Below are positions 1 to 12,177 of a DNA stretch of 64,000 nucleotides, one piece after another; within the stretch, counting starts at the first letter, position 1; every line of letters begins with the position of its first letter. The notes beneath the pieces were generated by a model, which had not been told where the DNA came from, made no database searches, and was given only the letters and a program-made list of their open reading frames with translations. The stretch spans positions 186,001 through 250,000 of the forward strand of contig JAEBUN010000023.1 of NCBI GenBank assembly GCA_023014365.1, read 5' to 3'. Both the position numbers and the translations under genes were made by a program. The stretch comes from Lepiota brunneoincarnata (lineage: Eukaryota > Basidiomycota > Agaricomycetes > Agaricales > Agaricaceae).

Positions 1-619
1 CGCCTTAGACTTGCTTGCACTACTCAATGGTTAACTTGTCATTAATTGCATTGAGCCTTGCAGACACCTAACCAGCATAACAGCATCCTTCCCTGAGTAC
101 CCTCTGGGATACCCTCATTTGATCCCTTAGGTTTCAATATCATCAGAACCGTTCCAAGAGGACATTCTTGTCAGGGCATTAGCTAATCCCTACATTCTTT
201 TGTCAAGATTCACTCCCGGACCTGTTATTATGACTAGGTACCATCTGGATGACATAGGTGTTGCAACTCATCTGCTTTCTAGGACAGAGGCAAAGAAATG
301 GGTCTTTTGTGCAGTCATGAGTATCTTAACTAATATCTTAGTTAACATGGTATCAGATACAATGCTTGGGTACATTCATACCAGAGTCATTCTTCCATAG
401 CCTTGTCACCAATAAGTTAGTTAACATCACTTTTACTTGTCTGGGTGTTCTGGTTCTATTTCTGAGATGTCCGCCTTCACATATTTTAGATAGTATTCTA
501 AATCTCTCACACCCAGTGTCTGACCATGGCCATATACTGATATTATTCAGTAATGGAGAGTTAGTTACTTTATTAGCTAGTGATTTCACAAATGAAATGA
601 TTTTGCAGCACAACAGGGG

Positions 620-810
620 GACAGATTTTCAGGTCCAGGGAAGCTGGAAATCAGATTTCCGGATGCAGGAGGGCTGGAAGTCAGATTTCTGAGCATTGGG
701 AGGCTGGGAATTGGATTTCTGAGCATAGGGAGGCTGGGAATCGGATTTCCGAATGCAGGGAGTCTGGGGATTGCATTTCTGAATCCAGGAAGTCTGGGGA
801 TCAGAATTCC
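620..810. repeat. 30-bp minisatellite, about 5.5 diverged units
   Basis: Direct tandem repeats with a 30-bp period. Each unit begins TGG(A/G)(A/G)AT and contains GGATTTC or AGATTTC followed by a purine-rich half. Units start near 645, 675, 705, 735, 765 and 795, with a partial unit before the first. Units differ at several positions, so the array is old. No gene was recognised in 1-861 around it. Confidence 0.8.
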
Positions 811-861
811 AAATCTGAGGTTGTGAGCAATGACCCAGAGTTCCCCTTACAATATGCTTCT

Positions 862-1162
862 TGTTAGGGGAATAAGGGGCCCAAAACCAAGTTTATAATC
901 AAGTGAGGGGCTTCACCCCCCCAACCTGTGCCTATATACTACAGACAGTACTATAAATACTACAGAATGCCCTGGAACATCAGAGAACAACTATTTACAG
1001 CACAAGATCAAGTTTTATCTAAGAATACCCATCAGGCAACCTACATCAGAAGAGGAGTAAGAATAGATGAGCAGCAACCTGTTACACCAGTTAGATACAC
1101 TGGGTGATTGGTATGCTAAGCTCACTAGGATTGGGATCTGGCTACCCAGCTGTCCCCTTACA
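862..1162. repeat. Solo LTR, family E, copy 1
   Basis: A 301-bp unit beginning TGTTAGGGG and ending CCCCTTACA, the inverted TGTTA/TAACA-like termini of an LTR. It is flanked on both sides by CTTCT (857-861 and 1163-1167), a perfect 5-bp target-site duplication. No internal retrotransposon sequence is attached, so this is a solo LTR left by recombination. A second copy is at 6639-6938. Orientation cannot be fixed from an LTR alone. Confidence 0.88.
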
Positions 1163-1385
1163 CTTCTGCCCACTCTAATCTTTTCCTCTTGTGTATAACA
1201 AAGAGTTTAGGCTTTTTCCACTTGACTACAGCCTTCATTCCAGCTTTTTTGAGTCCTCTGCAAACTGTTTTGGAGGATAGAGGTTGTTCAATAATAGTAC
1301 AAAGGGTTCTGGTGATTTGGGAGGCATTTTCAGTCTTGTAGCACCTGAGATCTGCCAGAATTGGTCCTATGGATAGGAGGTACAA
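1163..1385 (-). pseudogene. Tc1/mariner transposase fragment (N-terminal region)
   Basis: The minus strand encodes about 70 residues similar to the N-terminal helix-turn-helix part of the Tc1 transposase at 24522-25538. Both copies share the words KAGMKAVVK and KKP followed by a basic (K/R)R(K/R)RL segment. The DDE catalytic part is missing, and the family E solo LTR begins where the similarity ends. A dead fragment. Family assignment rests on this internal comparison and on general knowledge of Tc1 proteins. Confidence 0.6.
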
Positions 1386-4300
1386 AAAAATAGTTATAAG
1401 AATCAGTTTTGTTTGTACACTTGGTACCCATCATGTGTTTTAGAACCAAGTCTGTTACAATAAAAGGATCTGCCCATGACACAGATCACCTTAAAAGATC
1501 TAGGATCTATTGTAATGACTGAGATAGAATTATTTTATTGTCTCTGTACCTATAATAGATGTTATACATTAATCACGTTCTATTCAATATTATGCCTAAT
1601 CTACAGATTATGTCAACAATTTGGAATTGGTAGAGTGTACAGATTGAGCAGCCCATGAGTGGGTGTGGGAGCAGGTTACTGTTGGAAAGTTGTATATAGA
1701 TGAGTTTATAAATTGGTGGCTGGTGAAAGTATTTATCTAGACCAATATTTGTAGTTGGGTGTGGCAAGGGCAAGGATGGCAACAATTATCTACAAGGCTC
1801 AAGCTGTAGTATTGTGGGTTGTGGTTGAGGATATCACTTAGGCCTGGTATTATGTGAGGAGGAGGCTTGTAAAATCCATTGGTCCATGATCTTTGCCCAG
1901 CATAGAGGATTAGAGTATCAGTAATCTGCTGGAACCAATGTTATGAGAGGCCTCACCATCAAGAAGGGCCCTGAACTCCTACAGTGACTTCAAGTGAAGG
2001 GAATGATCCAGGAGGCACCTACCACTTTGTTGATGTCAGTGGTTCAAGAGTTAGTTTGAGTGTTATTGGCCAGCAGGTGATAGTGAAGGTAGTGAGTGTT
2101 GTGTTAAGTGAGTCCTGGTAAAGTGCTTCCAGCAGTGGGGTGCTCAATAAAGTAGAGAACACTTGTAACTGATTGTTGATATCAACTCAAGAAGGTGGAC
2201 AATGACAAAGGTGTGTATTCATGAGAGACAATGATGGGGTGACAAGAGGAAGGGAAGGGAGGTAAATGGACAAGGACTACTGGTGAACTACAGGTGTATA
2301 TAATCTACCTACAACATGGCCTCCATGAGGTGGTCAGGGGCATTCTGCTAGTTTGCCAGAACTTGCTAATTCTAATACTGATGTGGCCAAACCTTGTCTC
2401 CACAATTCTCAACTCACTCTCCACCCACCATTCAAAAATCTCTGATCATTCAAGGCTGCTCACTACTCCATCTGTCCTCAACAGCTCTTCTGGTTGCTTT
2501 TCCTTCAATTGTGATATCAATACCACTTTCACCCTACTTGCCACTGACATAGTGGAGGGACTACCATCAAGAGTGAATGTTGGCAATGATAACTTTGACC
2601 TCAGAAGAATAGAAGGTCCTGCCAGGTGCATACATACCAATTTAACTGCATTGTTGTAGCACTACAATTGTACCTTCAAGTGCTCAAGAGTTGGTGGATG
2701 GCAACTGGCCTGTGGACTTGGAGAGAATCCACCATTGGTTGGATGCACTCCCAGCTCCACTCCAAACACCTGTATCACCTGACATGGTACTCAACCTAGC
2801 TCTAAGGAATATGTGACTTCCACCCTCAGTGAAGATGCTATTAATGGAGTGGGTTTTGGAGTATCAGCAACTCCTGCAAGGTAATGTGAAATTTCTTTTC
2901 TTACTGCTATCCAGCTTGCTCAAACCTGTTCTCCAGTGCCCAAGTGGCCACCCAACATGCTTGTGTTGAGAAGGTTCACTGGTGGTTGGCCATGGTTTGT
3001 ACCCCAGCTGTTATCCAATTAGCAGATGATGCATTTTCCAATTCCTCATTCAATTGTGATATTGATGAAGTGGTCACTCACCACAATGAGGGCTGTGAAT
3101 AGTTATCTAGTCTTCTTCCAAAATTTTGAGCTGTAGCATAGGATTTTAGCAACATTATAGTTATCAGATTCCAAGGTCACAGTGTTGGTCTGTGCATGAT
3201 TAGGAAATAACCTCATCATTACAGCAGTTACAATAACACAGGACAGGCTGATGGGTCAGCTCTCCACATGAAGGCATGATGTGTCAAACAGGAAGGGAAT
3301 ACCAATGATGGAGAAGGACTGGTGGCACTGCAAAACAGAGGGTTGACCACTAGTCCTTCATAAAGGAGGACACAAGCCCTATGCTACAATTGGGCATGGT
3401 TGTCCTCCAGATTGGAGACATTGTACTTTGAAACCATGATTGTTACAGCTGAGCTTTAATAAAGACCAATACCACTACTGTACACATTACCATAAAACAA
3501 GGGAGGAATGGAAAGACCCATATATAAAAAAGCTGAAGCCACTGTAACAATGTTCAGTGGGAGGACAGGACTATCTTACATTTGCTGTAGGGGGTGTAGT
3601 CAGCTATTTGTTTGTGTACCCAACAACAATACATGTACAGATACATTTTTTTCATCCACACCTGCTGCTAACTATCCCAGATGAAAACAGCTCCCTCAAG
3701 TGCACCTTCCCAGTCATCATGAATAAGACAATGTGTTTGGATAGTCCAATACACAAAATCTTCCTCATAAGTGGAATGGTAGTGTTCAGATAATCCAAGA
3801 CACTGTTGTTTGGAGTGCTACAATGGGATGAGAAGGCAAGATGCAGAGTGGGCACTCATTGTGCTTTGGCACTCACATGCCAGGAAATCTGTTTAGGACA
3901 GAGTGGTGTGCAGTGATAAATATGACAATACACACCTCAATCACAATAATACAACCTGCTCAGACTTACCTCACTTAATCCCCATCCACCATGAGCTGGA
4001 ATATCCAATCACACATATTCCCTGATAAACTGTTGCTGGTTTAACTGCACAGTCAATCATTGACATTTTGGGAGCCAGTCTGCCCCATCAATAGGAAAAC
4101 AAGCTATGTGCATGCAGCAAATGTGCCAGAATTCATGAGAATTGACATGCCAGCAGGGTTATATGATGCTATGAAAACACCAAAATGTAGCCTAAGAATG
4201 CCAACTCTGCTCTGCCATATAAACAAATCCTCAGACCTCAAAGAGCCTATCCTTCAATGGGCTAGTAGTTAACACTGGAGGTGTAGTTTGGTTATTGATG

Positions 4301-6638
4301 TAAGAATCACTATCTCTGATGTGTAGGATGAATCTTCAGACCTCAGATATATGACCATTCATCCTCAAAGGTGACACCTATAAAGTGAAAGTCATAAACC
4401 ATGCCTGTCTGCTCCCTTAGAGCCCCTTCCTCTCCCAAGTGGGTGATTACTATCATTTCTTTTTCCAGTAAAAGCCTAATATCAGTTGCCATTAGTGCAT
4501 ATGACAACCATGGCAACACCATTTGTAAGTCATCCAACTACTCCACTCACTTAGCTGTCCACTCATTTACCTGCTCATTGTGTAATGAAAGCTCCAGGCA
4601 TAGAATCTCTTCATAGCAGCTGTCACTGGTTTAACTGCACATTCAATCATCAATTGCCTTACAAGGACACATACTGTCACTTCATACAATAGAGTACCCT
4701 CCACATCATTACATGCATTATATTGGTACCACACTATCTAAGACACAGGAAATGTTAGGTTCAGCTGGATTAAGGGAAGCTTGTACACTATGATGAAAGT
4801 ACTGGGGGAAAATCACCCATGTTCCAAATACCATGAGGGGTTTCTATCATAGTTAATCCTGTGAGTTGTTCCTGTAATTTAATGGTGAATTCCTTATCTT
4901 GATCCACTGATGTTCTATACAACCAAGTCCAGATGCTAAGCTCACAAACAGCCAGAAAGCTTTTCAATAGCTCAAACAAGTAGTCCTTCAAGTCTGGTAA
5001 GTGCAAGGATATGTGGAAGTTGAATGAAGTACTCATATAGAGATTTGACATCAATGAATCCACATAGAAAGTCACCACTTCCATCCTCAAGGTTAAATCC
5101 TCCACAAGCAGGGAACATGAGCAGGCAGAACCACTCATAGCCTCATAGTGCCCTGAGATATTGTTGGGGAACTCAAATTCCAGCTTTATGCCCTCAATAT
5201 GGTGTGCAAAGATATTTCTAACTACATGTGTCATACCTCTGACCTTCTGGCATACCAGAGATGGGTTGGATGCTAGGGTCATAGACCACAGTTCCACTGT
5301 ACTGATGCATAACCTCTCAAGATTTGGATGGTTGCCTAATACCCAAGCAAAATTCAGTGATGTTTTGAGGACTTAGATGGATGGTGGGATAGTGTTTGGG
5401 TGGGTGTTCTGCATTGGCCTGTTGTGGGGGTCCCAGCTGGGAAGAGCAGGTGGGTGTACTGTCATGAATGGGTATGTTGTTGCAATCTTGGTCAACTGAG
5501 GATGACATCTGTAGAGGCTAGGGGTATCATAATGTGATCATCACTGAGCACATGCATAGTATGAACATTCTTGAGGTCAACTTGGTGCCAGGCAGCTCTG
5601 TACCTACAGTGATAGTAAACCTATAGTATGGAGACAAATGGATTCACCAACAGCAGTTGGAGAATGCTTGATAGTGACCTGGGCCCTATATGCCAGAATA
5701 CTGTACTGATCTCAACCTTTGAGGCTCAGACTGGTGGGATATATGTGTGGGACCCAGGTGGCTTCTCAAGTGAAGGTGCTATCCTGGCAAGTGTAGTATT
5801 GTTGTGGAGTACCAACCCAAAGCTGAAGAGCCATTTCTTGGTTCCAGCAGCTTGCAAGAGGTCCTTCAAAATAGGGATCATATATGGCTCATGAAGAAGT
5901 CCTACTCCTTGCAGTAGGGATGAATTTGTAAGTCAGAGATCTTAGCTACATTTTAGATCATCTGACAAATACTCTGATTAAATGCAAGCAGATTGAACAA
6001 GCTGCAATTGAGGCTGACATCCTTGAGGTAGGGGAGAAGGATTGAGGAGAGGAAAGTGATATCTTCTCTGATGACTAGTGTTCTTACCAACCTGATTCTG
6101 GTAGAACTGAAGCAATCCTCAAGCATCCTCTTTTCCTTGAGCCTTAAGCAGTAGATGTCCATAGTGCAACTAATGAAGATATCATCCACATGCACTAGGA
6201 AGATCAACAATTGATCATCAACTTCACCAAATATCTTCAAAAGGAGTTCATCAGGTAACATTGGTTGTATCTGATGTGGGCATCAATTGTGACAACTCCA
6301 AATTATGTTCTCAAAGGCAAACCTTCCTTACTTCACAGATCATGGAACTCAGTAACTGTTTGGCTTTCTCAGAATTCTAATGAGAACTTGTCAGTCAATT
6401 ACTTGTTTTTATACTTGTGACTTACCAATTTTCGCTTTTTTTTGGACTCATTTCTCTCAATCTCTGTGGATGCCTTCCACTTGCCTAAGGTACAACCATT
6501 ACTGAAGGCCTACTTCATGAGATTCATGACATCAAAAAGCTGTAAGGTATGTCAGTGTATTCTGAATTTCTAGCATGCAAGCTACTACCTGCCTAGCAGC
6601 TCCTCCCATGTTGATGAAACCCGACCAACAGGGGTTGC
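1386..6638. other. Gene-poor relic DNA, no recognisable gene
   Basis: About 5.2 kb, CpG-poor by eye, with only short ORFs. The longest, 4788-5297 on the minus strand (169 codons), lacks an ATG start and matches no family I recognise. A minus-strand stretch near 6150-6220 has an HVDD word that might be a decayed copia reverse transcriptase, but the flanking RT blocks are not visible. The region is probably old transposon debris. Confidence 0.5.
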
Positions 6639-6938
6639 TGCTAGGGGAATAAGGGGCCTAAAACCAAGTTGATAATCAAGTGAGGGGCTTCACCCCTCAA
6701 CCTGTGCCTATATACTACAGACAGTGCTATGAATACTACAGAATGTTCTGGAACATCAGAGAACAACTATTTATAGCACAAGATCAAGTTCTATCTAAGA
6801 ATACCCATCAGGCAACCTACATCAGAAGAGGAGTAAGAATAGGTGAGCAGCAACCCGTTACACCAGTTAGATATACTGGGTGATTGGTATGCTAAGCTCA
6901 CTAGGATTGGGATTTGGCTACCCAGCTGTCCCCTTACA
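6639..6938. repeat. Solo LTR, family E, copy 2
   Basis: A 300-bp copy of the LTR at 862-1162 in the same orientation, with a few transitions. The first bases are TGCTAGGGG instead of TGTTAGGGG and the end is CCCCTTACA. Flanks are GTTGC (6634-6638) and GTTGT (6939-6943), a 5-bp target-site duplication with one mismatch, so it was an independent insertion. Confidence 0.85.
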
Positions 6939-8289
6939 GTTGTCAAGAAAGGTCAAAGCAATGGTAAAGTGCATGTTCCATTATATAAGCAAGCAGAGAA
7001 TGTGGTTAATGGAGACTATATTCAGAGGTGGCTTTCTTAAATTTCACAGCAAGATAATAAGCTACCAATGGTTTTTAAAGGTTGATAAAAAGGTTCATTG
7101 GTTTCTAAGAGTTGATAAAAAGGCTTATTTCTGGCCTGATGCTCTTACATAGTTGAATATGTCCAAGTCAATGCTCATTCTTCTTTGGAGGGCTAATTGC
7201 TGTGAATGTAAATCTTGATTGTTAGTGCACAATTCTCTTGGGCATCCTTATATCTCATTTGAGAAGATCACTCATGATTGTCAATGACTACACTTCTTGT
7301 TTAGAAATAGAGACCAAACCTTTTAGCTGCACCCCCAAGCGATTGTTACCTGATACCCTACCAACATTGGTCATAGAGTGCTTTCTTGCCTGGTCAATGG
7401 TTAGTCACTCAGCTGTTTTCAAAGTGGACAAGTATTGGATATTCAATAGCCATCTAGCAAAAGAGTTGAGCTCAATAAACCAGAGATAAGGACACTGCTA
7501 GAGATACCCAAGAGCATAAGTCATCAATGTTTACACTGTTCTGCTTGCCAAATAGGATGTCCAGGTTCAGCATAGTGGATATCAACATTTGTATAGTTTC
7601 CTAGGACAGTCAGTATATTTGGGGTGGCAAGCCAAGGAACATTCTCACCATAATTTCTTGATGCTGTTCTTTAGCAATGCATGCCTTATGGAAGAGAGCT
7701 GGTATGGACTTGGGGGCTGTTTGAGGTTTTGGAATGGTTTCTGCAGGTGCTTCTGGGCTGGAAATTGCTGTTGAGAGGTGTTTACACCATAAAGTAGTTA
7801 GTGGTGGGGTGAGCATATGCTCCAGGGGAAATCAACATCAAAGAGTTAAAGGGGGAAAGCAGTGTTGGGTGCAGTACATAGTCCAGGTTGGTGCTATGAT
7901 AGAAGTCAGAATGGGCCCACTATGTCATTTATATTATAGGAGTCTTTATTCTAGCTGATTGCTATCCACTGCACACAAATAGAGGTTTACCTATAAGACA
8001 TCTCTGAGTGGATAATGAAGGTAACAAAAAGGAGGAGTGGGTGTCAGCTTATGTGTGAAAAAAGACAATCACCCACTCCAGAGAGGATGGTATTTGGGTG
8101 GAGCAGGAGGGGCATTTGCTTGTGACATCTGCTGAGGTTATCATCATTCAAAGTGAATAATCACCTGTTTGAGGCCTGAAAATTCATTCAGATGTCAGGA
8201 TAGGATGGCTACCACCACCTTACATTAATATTATAGACTTTATATACTTATAATCAATGTTAATACCTGCTAATAAACACTTATTGTTA

Positions 8290-8510
8290 CTCCAATACCA
8301 TGGTTTAATGGTCTGCTACATATTATTATACATAACTGCCAGGAATACTGTATCCTACCCCCACATTACTGTAACATTACTGTGCACTACTGCATACTAC
8401 CACCACACTACAGCCAGGGTTATGGCATGCTACTGTGACACTACTGTATACTGCTGCCACACTGCCTCCAGGGTACAGTATACTACTGTAACACTACTGC
8501 CAGGGTTTCT
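8290..8510. repeat. Degenerate ACTACTG/CCACACTAC simple repeat
   Basis: A run of short imperfect words built from TACTG, CACTAC and TGCCAC, interspersed with TATTATACAT, without a fixed period. It looks like a mutated microsatellite. A related array lies at 9185-9320. Confidence 0.6.
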
Positions 8511-9184
8511 GAACTGAAAGGGTAATAGGTGAGATGTTTGGGGGTTTAGGTATGCAAGCATCACAATATCTGTCTGTTGTTGAGGCTTCTACCCAGTTTA
8601 TATGGGTATAGTAGTGAAAATATGACAAAATTGATCAATTTAATAAAAACTGCTCAACATGTGGACTTGAGACAACTTGGGATGATAAAGGGGTGTCAGA
8701 TGAGTGACATCCAATAGCTGGGATGTTAAGGTAAGACAATAAGGCAGGAAAAGGGAAATAGAGCAAAAAAGAGAAAGAGGGAGAGAAGACTTCAAATATG
8801 GGTTAAGCTTTGTGAATTAAATAAGGTCCCTACAAAATACATAGGGTATTTACACTCTGGTGATAGTGGAGCTCATGTATACTCTAAAAATATTAAAGAA
8901 AGAAGTGGAGATGGAAGAAATATGAGGATGAAGAATGCAAGAATAATGGAAATTGCTAGCTACTGCTCATCTAAAATATCCTACAGTCCTTCAATATTCT
9001 CAGGGCATGCCCAGATTAATTACCAAGGAATAGAGAGGGGATGAATTCAAGTCAGGAGGAGGGGATATTGTCACTCCGAGGGCTTTTGATCCGAGTTTCT
9101 GACATTTCCTTTTATGGAAATTGACAAACTTGAGGTTCATTTGACATTTCTCTGAGGTATATCATGTAGGAGTGGTTAGTTTAG

Positions 9185-9320
9185 TCAATAAATAGCCACT
9201 ATACTACTGTATATTGTACATATATTATTGTACACTACTGCTACATTACTACACATTACCACCACATTACTGCACATTACTGCCAAATTACTGTGACACT
9301 ACTGTGACACACATGTGCAG
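9185..9320. repeat. Degenerate ACTACTG simple repeat, second array
   Basis: The same word set as 8290-8510 (ACTACTGTA, CATTACTACAC, ACCACCACATTACTGC), ending in ACACTACTGTGACACACATG. It is probably the same ancestral repeat, separated by about 0.7 kb of unrelated DNA. Confidence 0.6.
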
Positions 9321-10806
9321 TAGTGCAGTGGCAGTGGCAGCAAATTCATCATACCTGAGAGATGCTGGAGAGCCCAGCATTATCCTCAAGTGGTCCATGG
9401 ATGTATGCATCTCCCATTTTTCAAAGCTCATAGCCAATCCATGATGAGAGAGTGCAGTCATTAGATGCAAAGGTGGTACAATTGTGAGAGAAGAGAATAC
9501 ATGAGCAGCTGCCCACAGTGAAACTGAAGTGGCTGGGCTATTGTTTGTGATTTAGTGAATGCATGCAAGGTGCTCTGGGCTGTCATTTTCAATCCAGCAG
9601 GTGCATGCAAGGTGCTGAGCTAGGCAAAGGTGACAGTAGAGCTGTGGGGTTCATAACAGCTGTGAAGAGTCAAGGCACAGGCATATTGCCTCTGTACCTG
9701 ACTGAGCCTTCACCATCATGGAACATTGCATGTTGGTTTCAACAAGGGAGGGTTGCAGATGGTGTGAAGGGTGGAAGACACTGGAGAGCCCAACATGATA
9801 CAAAGTAAGATACTGGAGAACCCAGCATGATCCTCAGGTGGTCTACAGTCGGAAGCATTGAGCATCTAGTTGTGAGGGTAGTAGAGCACTATGAGAGTAC
9901 AACACAATGGGAATCAGCCTCAGAGATGTGATGGATACAAGCCTATCTTACCCAGGAGCATGCTGAGAGCTATAACATGACAGAATGATGATGATAAGGG
10001 TGGATGTGGGTACATTTGTACTACAGAGGATATGGGCACAAAAGATCATTGATGATCATGATAATAACATCCAGCTTTGTCAGTGCTTGACTAAGTGGTG
10101 GTATGAGATGTGTAGGTTGGGCTGGAGGGCTGCATTAGCAGGCCATACCATGAAGCAAGGAGCCACCTACCCAACATGATAATCTGGATCATGGCTTGAA
10201 GAGCTGCTTGCCCAATCTTCTCATTTTGGTAGTGTGACTCTTTCAATGCTCTGCTAGCTCTCTAGTGTGTTGGTTGACTATGGGCTCAAAGCTGCATATG
10301 TATACCTCATATGCTAGGGACTTCCATCTACCTGCTAAATGGACAATGCTCCTAACATATGGCATTTATCCTCATCATGACTGTGTTCCTGGCCATGGGC
10401 CTGATTTTGCCATGTTTGTCCCTCCATGAGAATGATATCAACCTGAGATAGCATTATAAATGCCTTGTTTTAAAAAGAAAAAAAGAAAAACCAAAAAGAT
10501 ATCCCTTCACTTGATGATCTGATGATGCAGTTCAACCCACTCAACATAATCCTCCCCCCCATCAGGCAGGGACTGCTCCTGGTAATCCCTTTCTCTATCC
10601 AGGTGCTCACTGGAGGCAGTATTCATCTTAGTTTCCATACTACCTTTATCAGTATCCTATCATTCAAACTGGTGAGCCTTCCTCTCCTGCATCTGCCACT
10701 CCTCAACCTCCTTGCTATGAATGATATCAGTCTGACTTGACTCATGTGTGAGTGGGTCTTCTTTGCTGGCTGGGACTACTTGTGCTAGGTTTGACAAGGC
10801 CTCCAA

Positions 10807-11191
10807 TGTTATCAGAAGTCTTATCAGAAGGACAGTTATTTTTAGTTTACATTCCCATATCACTATGAAACCATCAGTAGTGTATATCAGAAGGACTATT
10901 CTTAGTTTATGTCTCATGTTCCTTATCTCTGACTCATAATTACTCTGGTCTGGACCATTATAGTAGGAATATAGCCATGCTTAGAAGTATATAAGGATAC
11001 AGTACATTACCTTGTATCCTTATCTTAGTGTTATACAGTTCTTGCCTCCTATACCTCTTTGCCCTTAAACCAGCTGGACTATAGTGCTCTGTCGTCTCCA
11101 AGTCACACCTAGTAAGACAGGACCAAGTCTGTATAGACATCCCGTGTCAAACACTGTGCTACTCAAGAGCAAACCCCTAACCTGGGTAACA
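10807..11191 (+). repeat. Element A 5' LTR (385 bp)
   Basis: It begins TGTTATCAGAAG and ends GGGTAACA. It differs from the 3' LTR at 28049-28433 by 13 substitutions (hand count), all transitions. Ten of these lie at dinucleotides derivable from CpG. Confidence 0.92.
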
Positions 11192-11562
11192 AAACACTAA
11201 GATACTCTGCTGCTTATCTCTTGCTTGTCCTCTACTCTGCTCTGCTCTGCCAACGTACTGAACACATTGAGGTACTCTGGTCGTTCAAAACGACATGCAA
11301 AAGAAAACCACCCCTCTGTGTAGCCATTGCTATGACCCTCAACCTCTCCCCACCAGAAGATCTGGCTTACCTACTCATTTTCATCTTTACCTCCACTGCC
11401 ACCCTCATTGCCTACCAAATAATCACCCTAGAACTCAAATGCATCATGTGCCCTTGCCACTGTTGTGTCATCAGATTGTGGAACCTGTACTCAGGAATCT
11501 CTATCATTGCAACCCAATTTTTCATTCTTCTGGTGATAATTGATCGCTAGACAACTGTCACC
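11192..11562 (+). other. Element A leader between 5' LTR and gag
   Basis: The 371-nt untranslated leader of element A. A 109-codon frame (11221-11550) exists but starts at TTG and resembles no known protein. I see no clear tRNA primer-binding site directly after the LTR. Confidence 0.5.
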
Positions 11563-11715
11563 ATGCCTCCAAAGAAGTTCTCAGCCCAAGAAACTCCATC
11601 ACCTCCTCCCAAATTGAGAAGTAGCATCTTAGGACCAGGAACCCAAAATCCAGATCCCAGAAGAAACCCTTTACCCACTCAAACACCATCACCATTTTAT
11701 CCCCCATCTCCATTT
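11563..11715 (+). pseudogene. Element A gag, 5' part (51 codons)
   Basis: The ATG at 11563 opens a Pro/Ser/Lys-rich frame starting MPPKKFSAQE. After exactly 51 codons it is cut by the insertion of Gypsy B at CATTT. The frame continues without shift at 17904 once B and one copy of the target-site duplication are removed, which confirms that this is the true gag start. Confidence 0.85.
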
Positions 11716-12177
11716 TGTTAGGGCAACCTGGAGGGTTCGGACAACTCAGGGAGCCGAAACGTCACTGCAGGGAAATCCTAAGTATTATTAATCTGTGAGC
11801 TAAGTAGGGAGTCCATACCTGCAGGGAAATCCTAAGAGAATAGGATGAGGGAACCCCTGCAGGCGAAAACTATGTATATACTTGACTTATATAATCAATA
11901 TAAATTGAACAAGGCTTGACGGTGGTGTCTGGGTGTTGCACAAGGCCAGGTGTGATTAAAATGAGTATGGGGAGTGAAGATAACAGTCTGAAGTCTACAG
12001 GAAATGGGAGGAAGCAGGTGAGGGTTAAGGAGGGTGTAGAGGGTGAAGGGAGGGGTTTAACTGGGCAGTGAGGGGACCTCTGGTGCATTCTGGTTATGTT
12101 TGGGGTGTAAGCGTTTGAAAGGGGGGATGTACAGTGTGCTGGGAGGCTTAGGGGTGTTTGTGGATTGTCCCCTTACA
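11716..12177 (-). repeat. Element B 3' LTR (462 bp)
   Basis: On the plus strand it begins TGTTAGGGCAACC and ends CCCCTTACA. Because the element is on the minus strand, this is the downstream (3') LTR. The pol reading frame runs about 120 nt into it and ends at 12057. Confidence 0.94.

Larger units (their letters stand above)
6939..10806. other. Gene-poor relic DNA left of Gypsy element A
   Basis: No gene recognised. Open frames are under 90 codons. It contains two degenerate ACTACTG-type repeat arrays (separate entries) and a short duplicated word, GTGCATGCAAGGTGCT, near 9560 and 9600. The right edge is the TCCAA target site of element A. Confidence 0.5.

Noticed and set aside
4788..5297. 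169-codon minus-strand ORF
   Set aside because: No ATG start, no known motif, and it lies in CpG-poor relic DNA.
5953..6261. Possible copia reverse transcriptase (HVDDIFI) on the minus strand
   Set aside because: Only the four-residue box is suggestive. The neighbouring RT blocks expected before and after are absent.
7238..7489. Copia integrase-like phrase (IVNDYT) on the plus strand
   Set aside because: Too short, with no catalytic spacing and no neighbouring gag or RT in this orientation.
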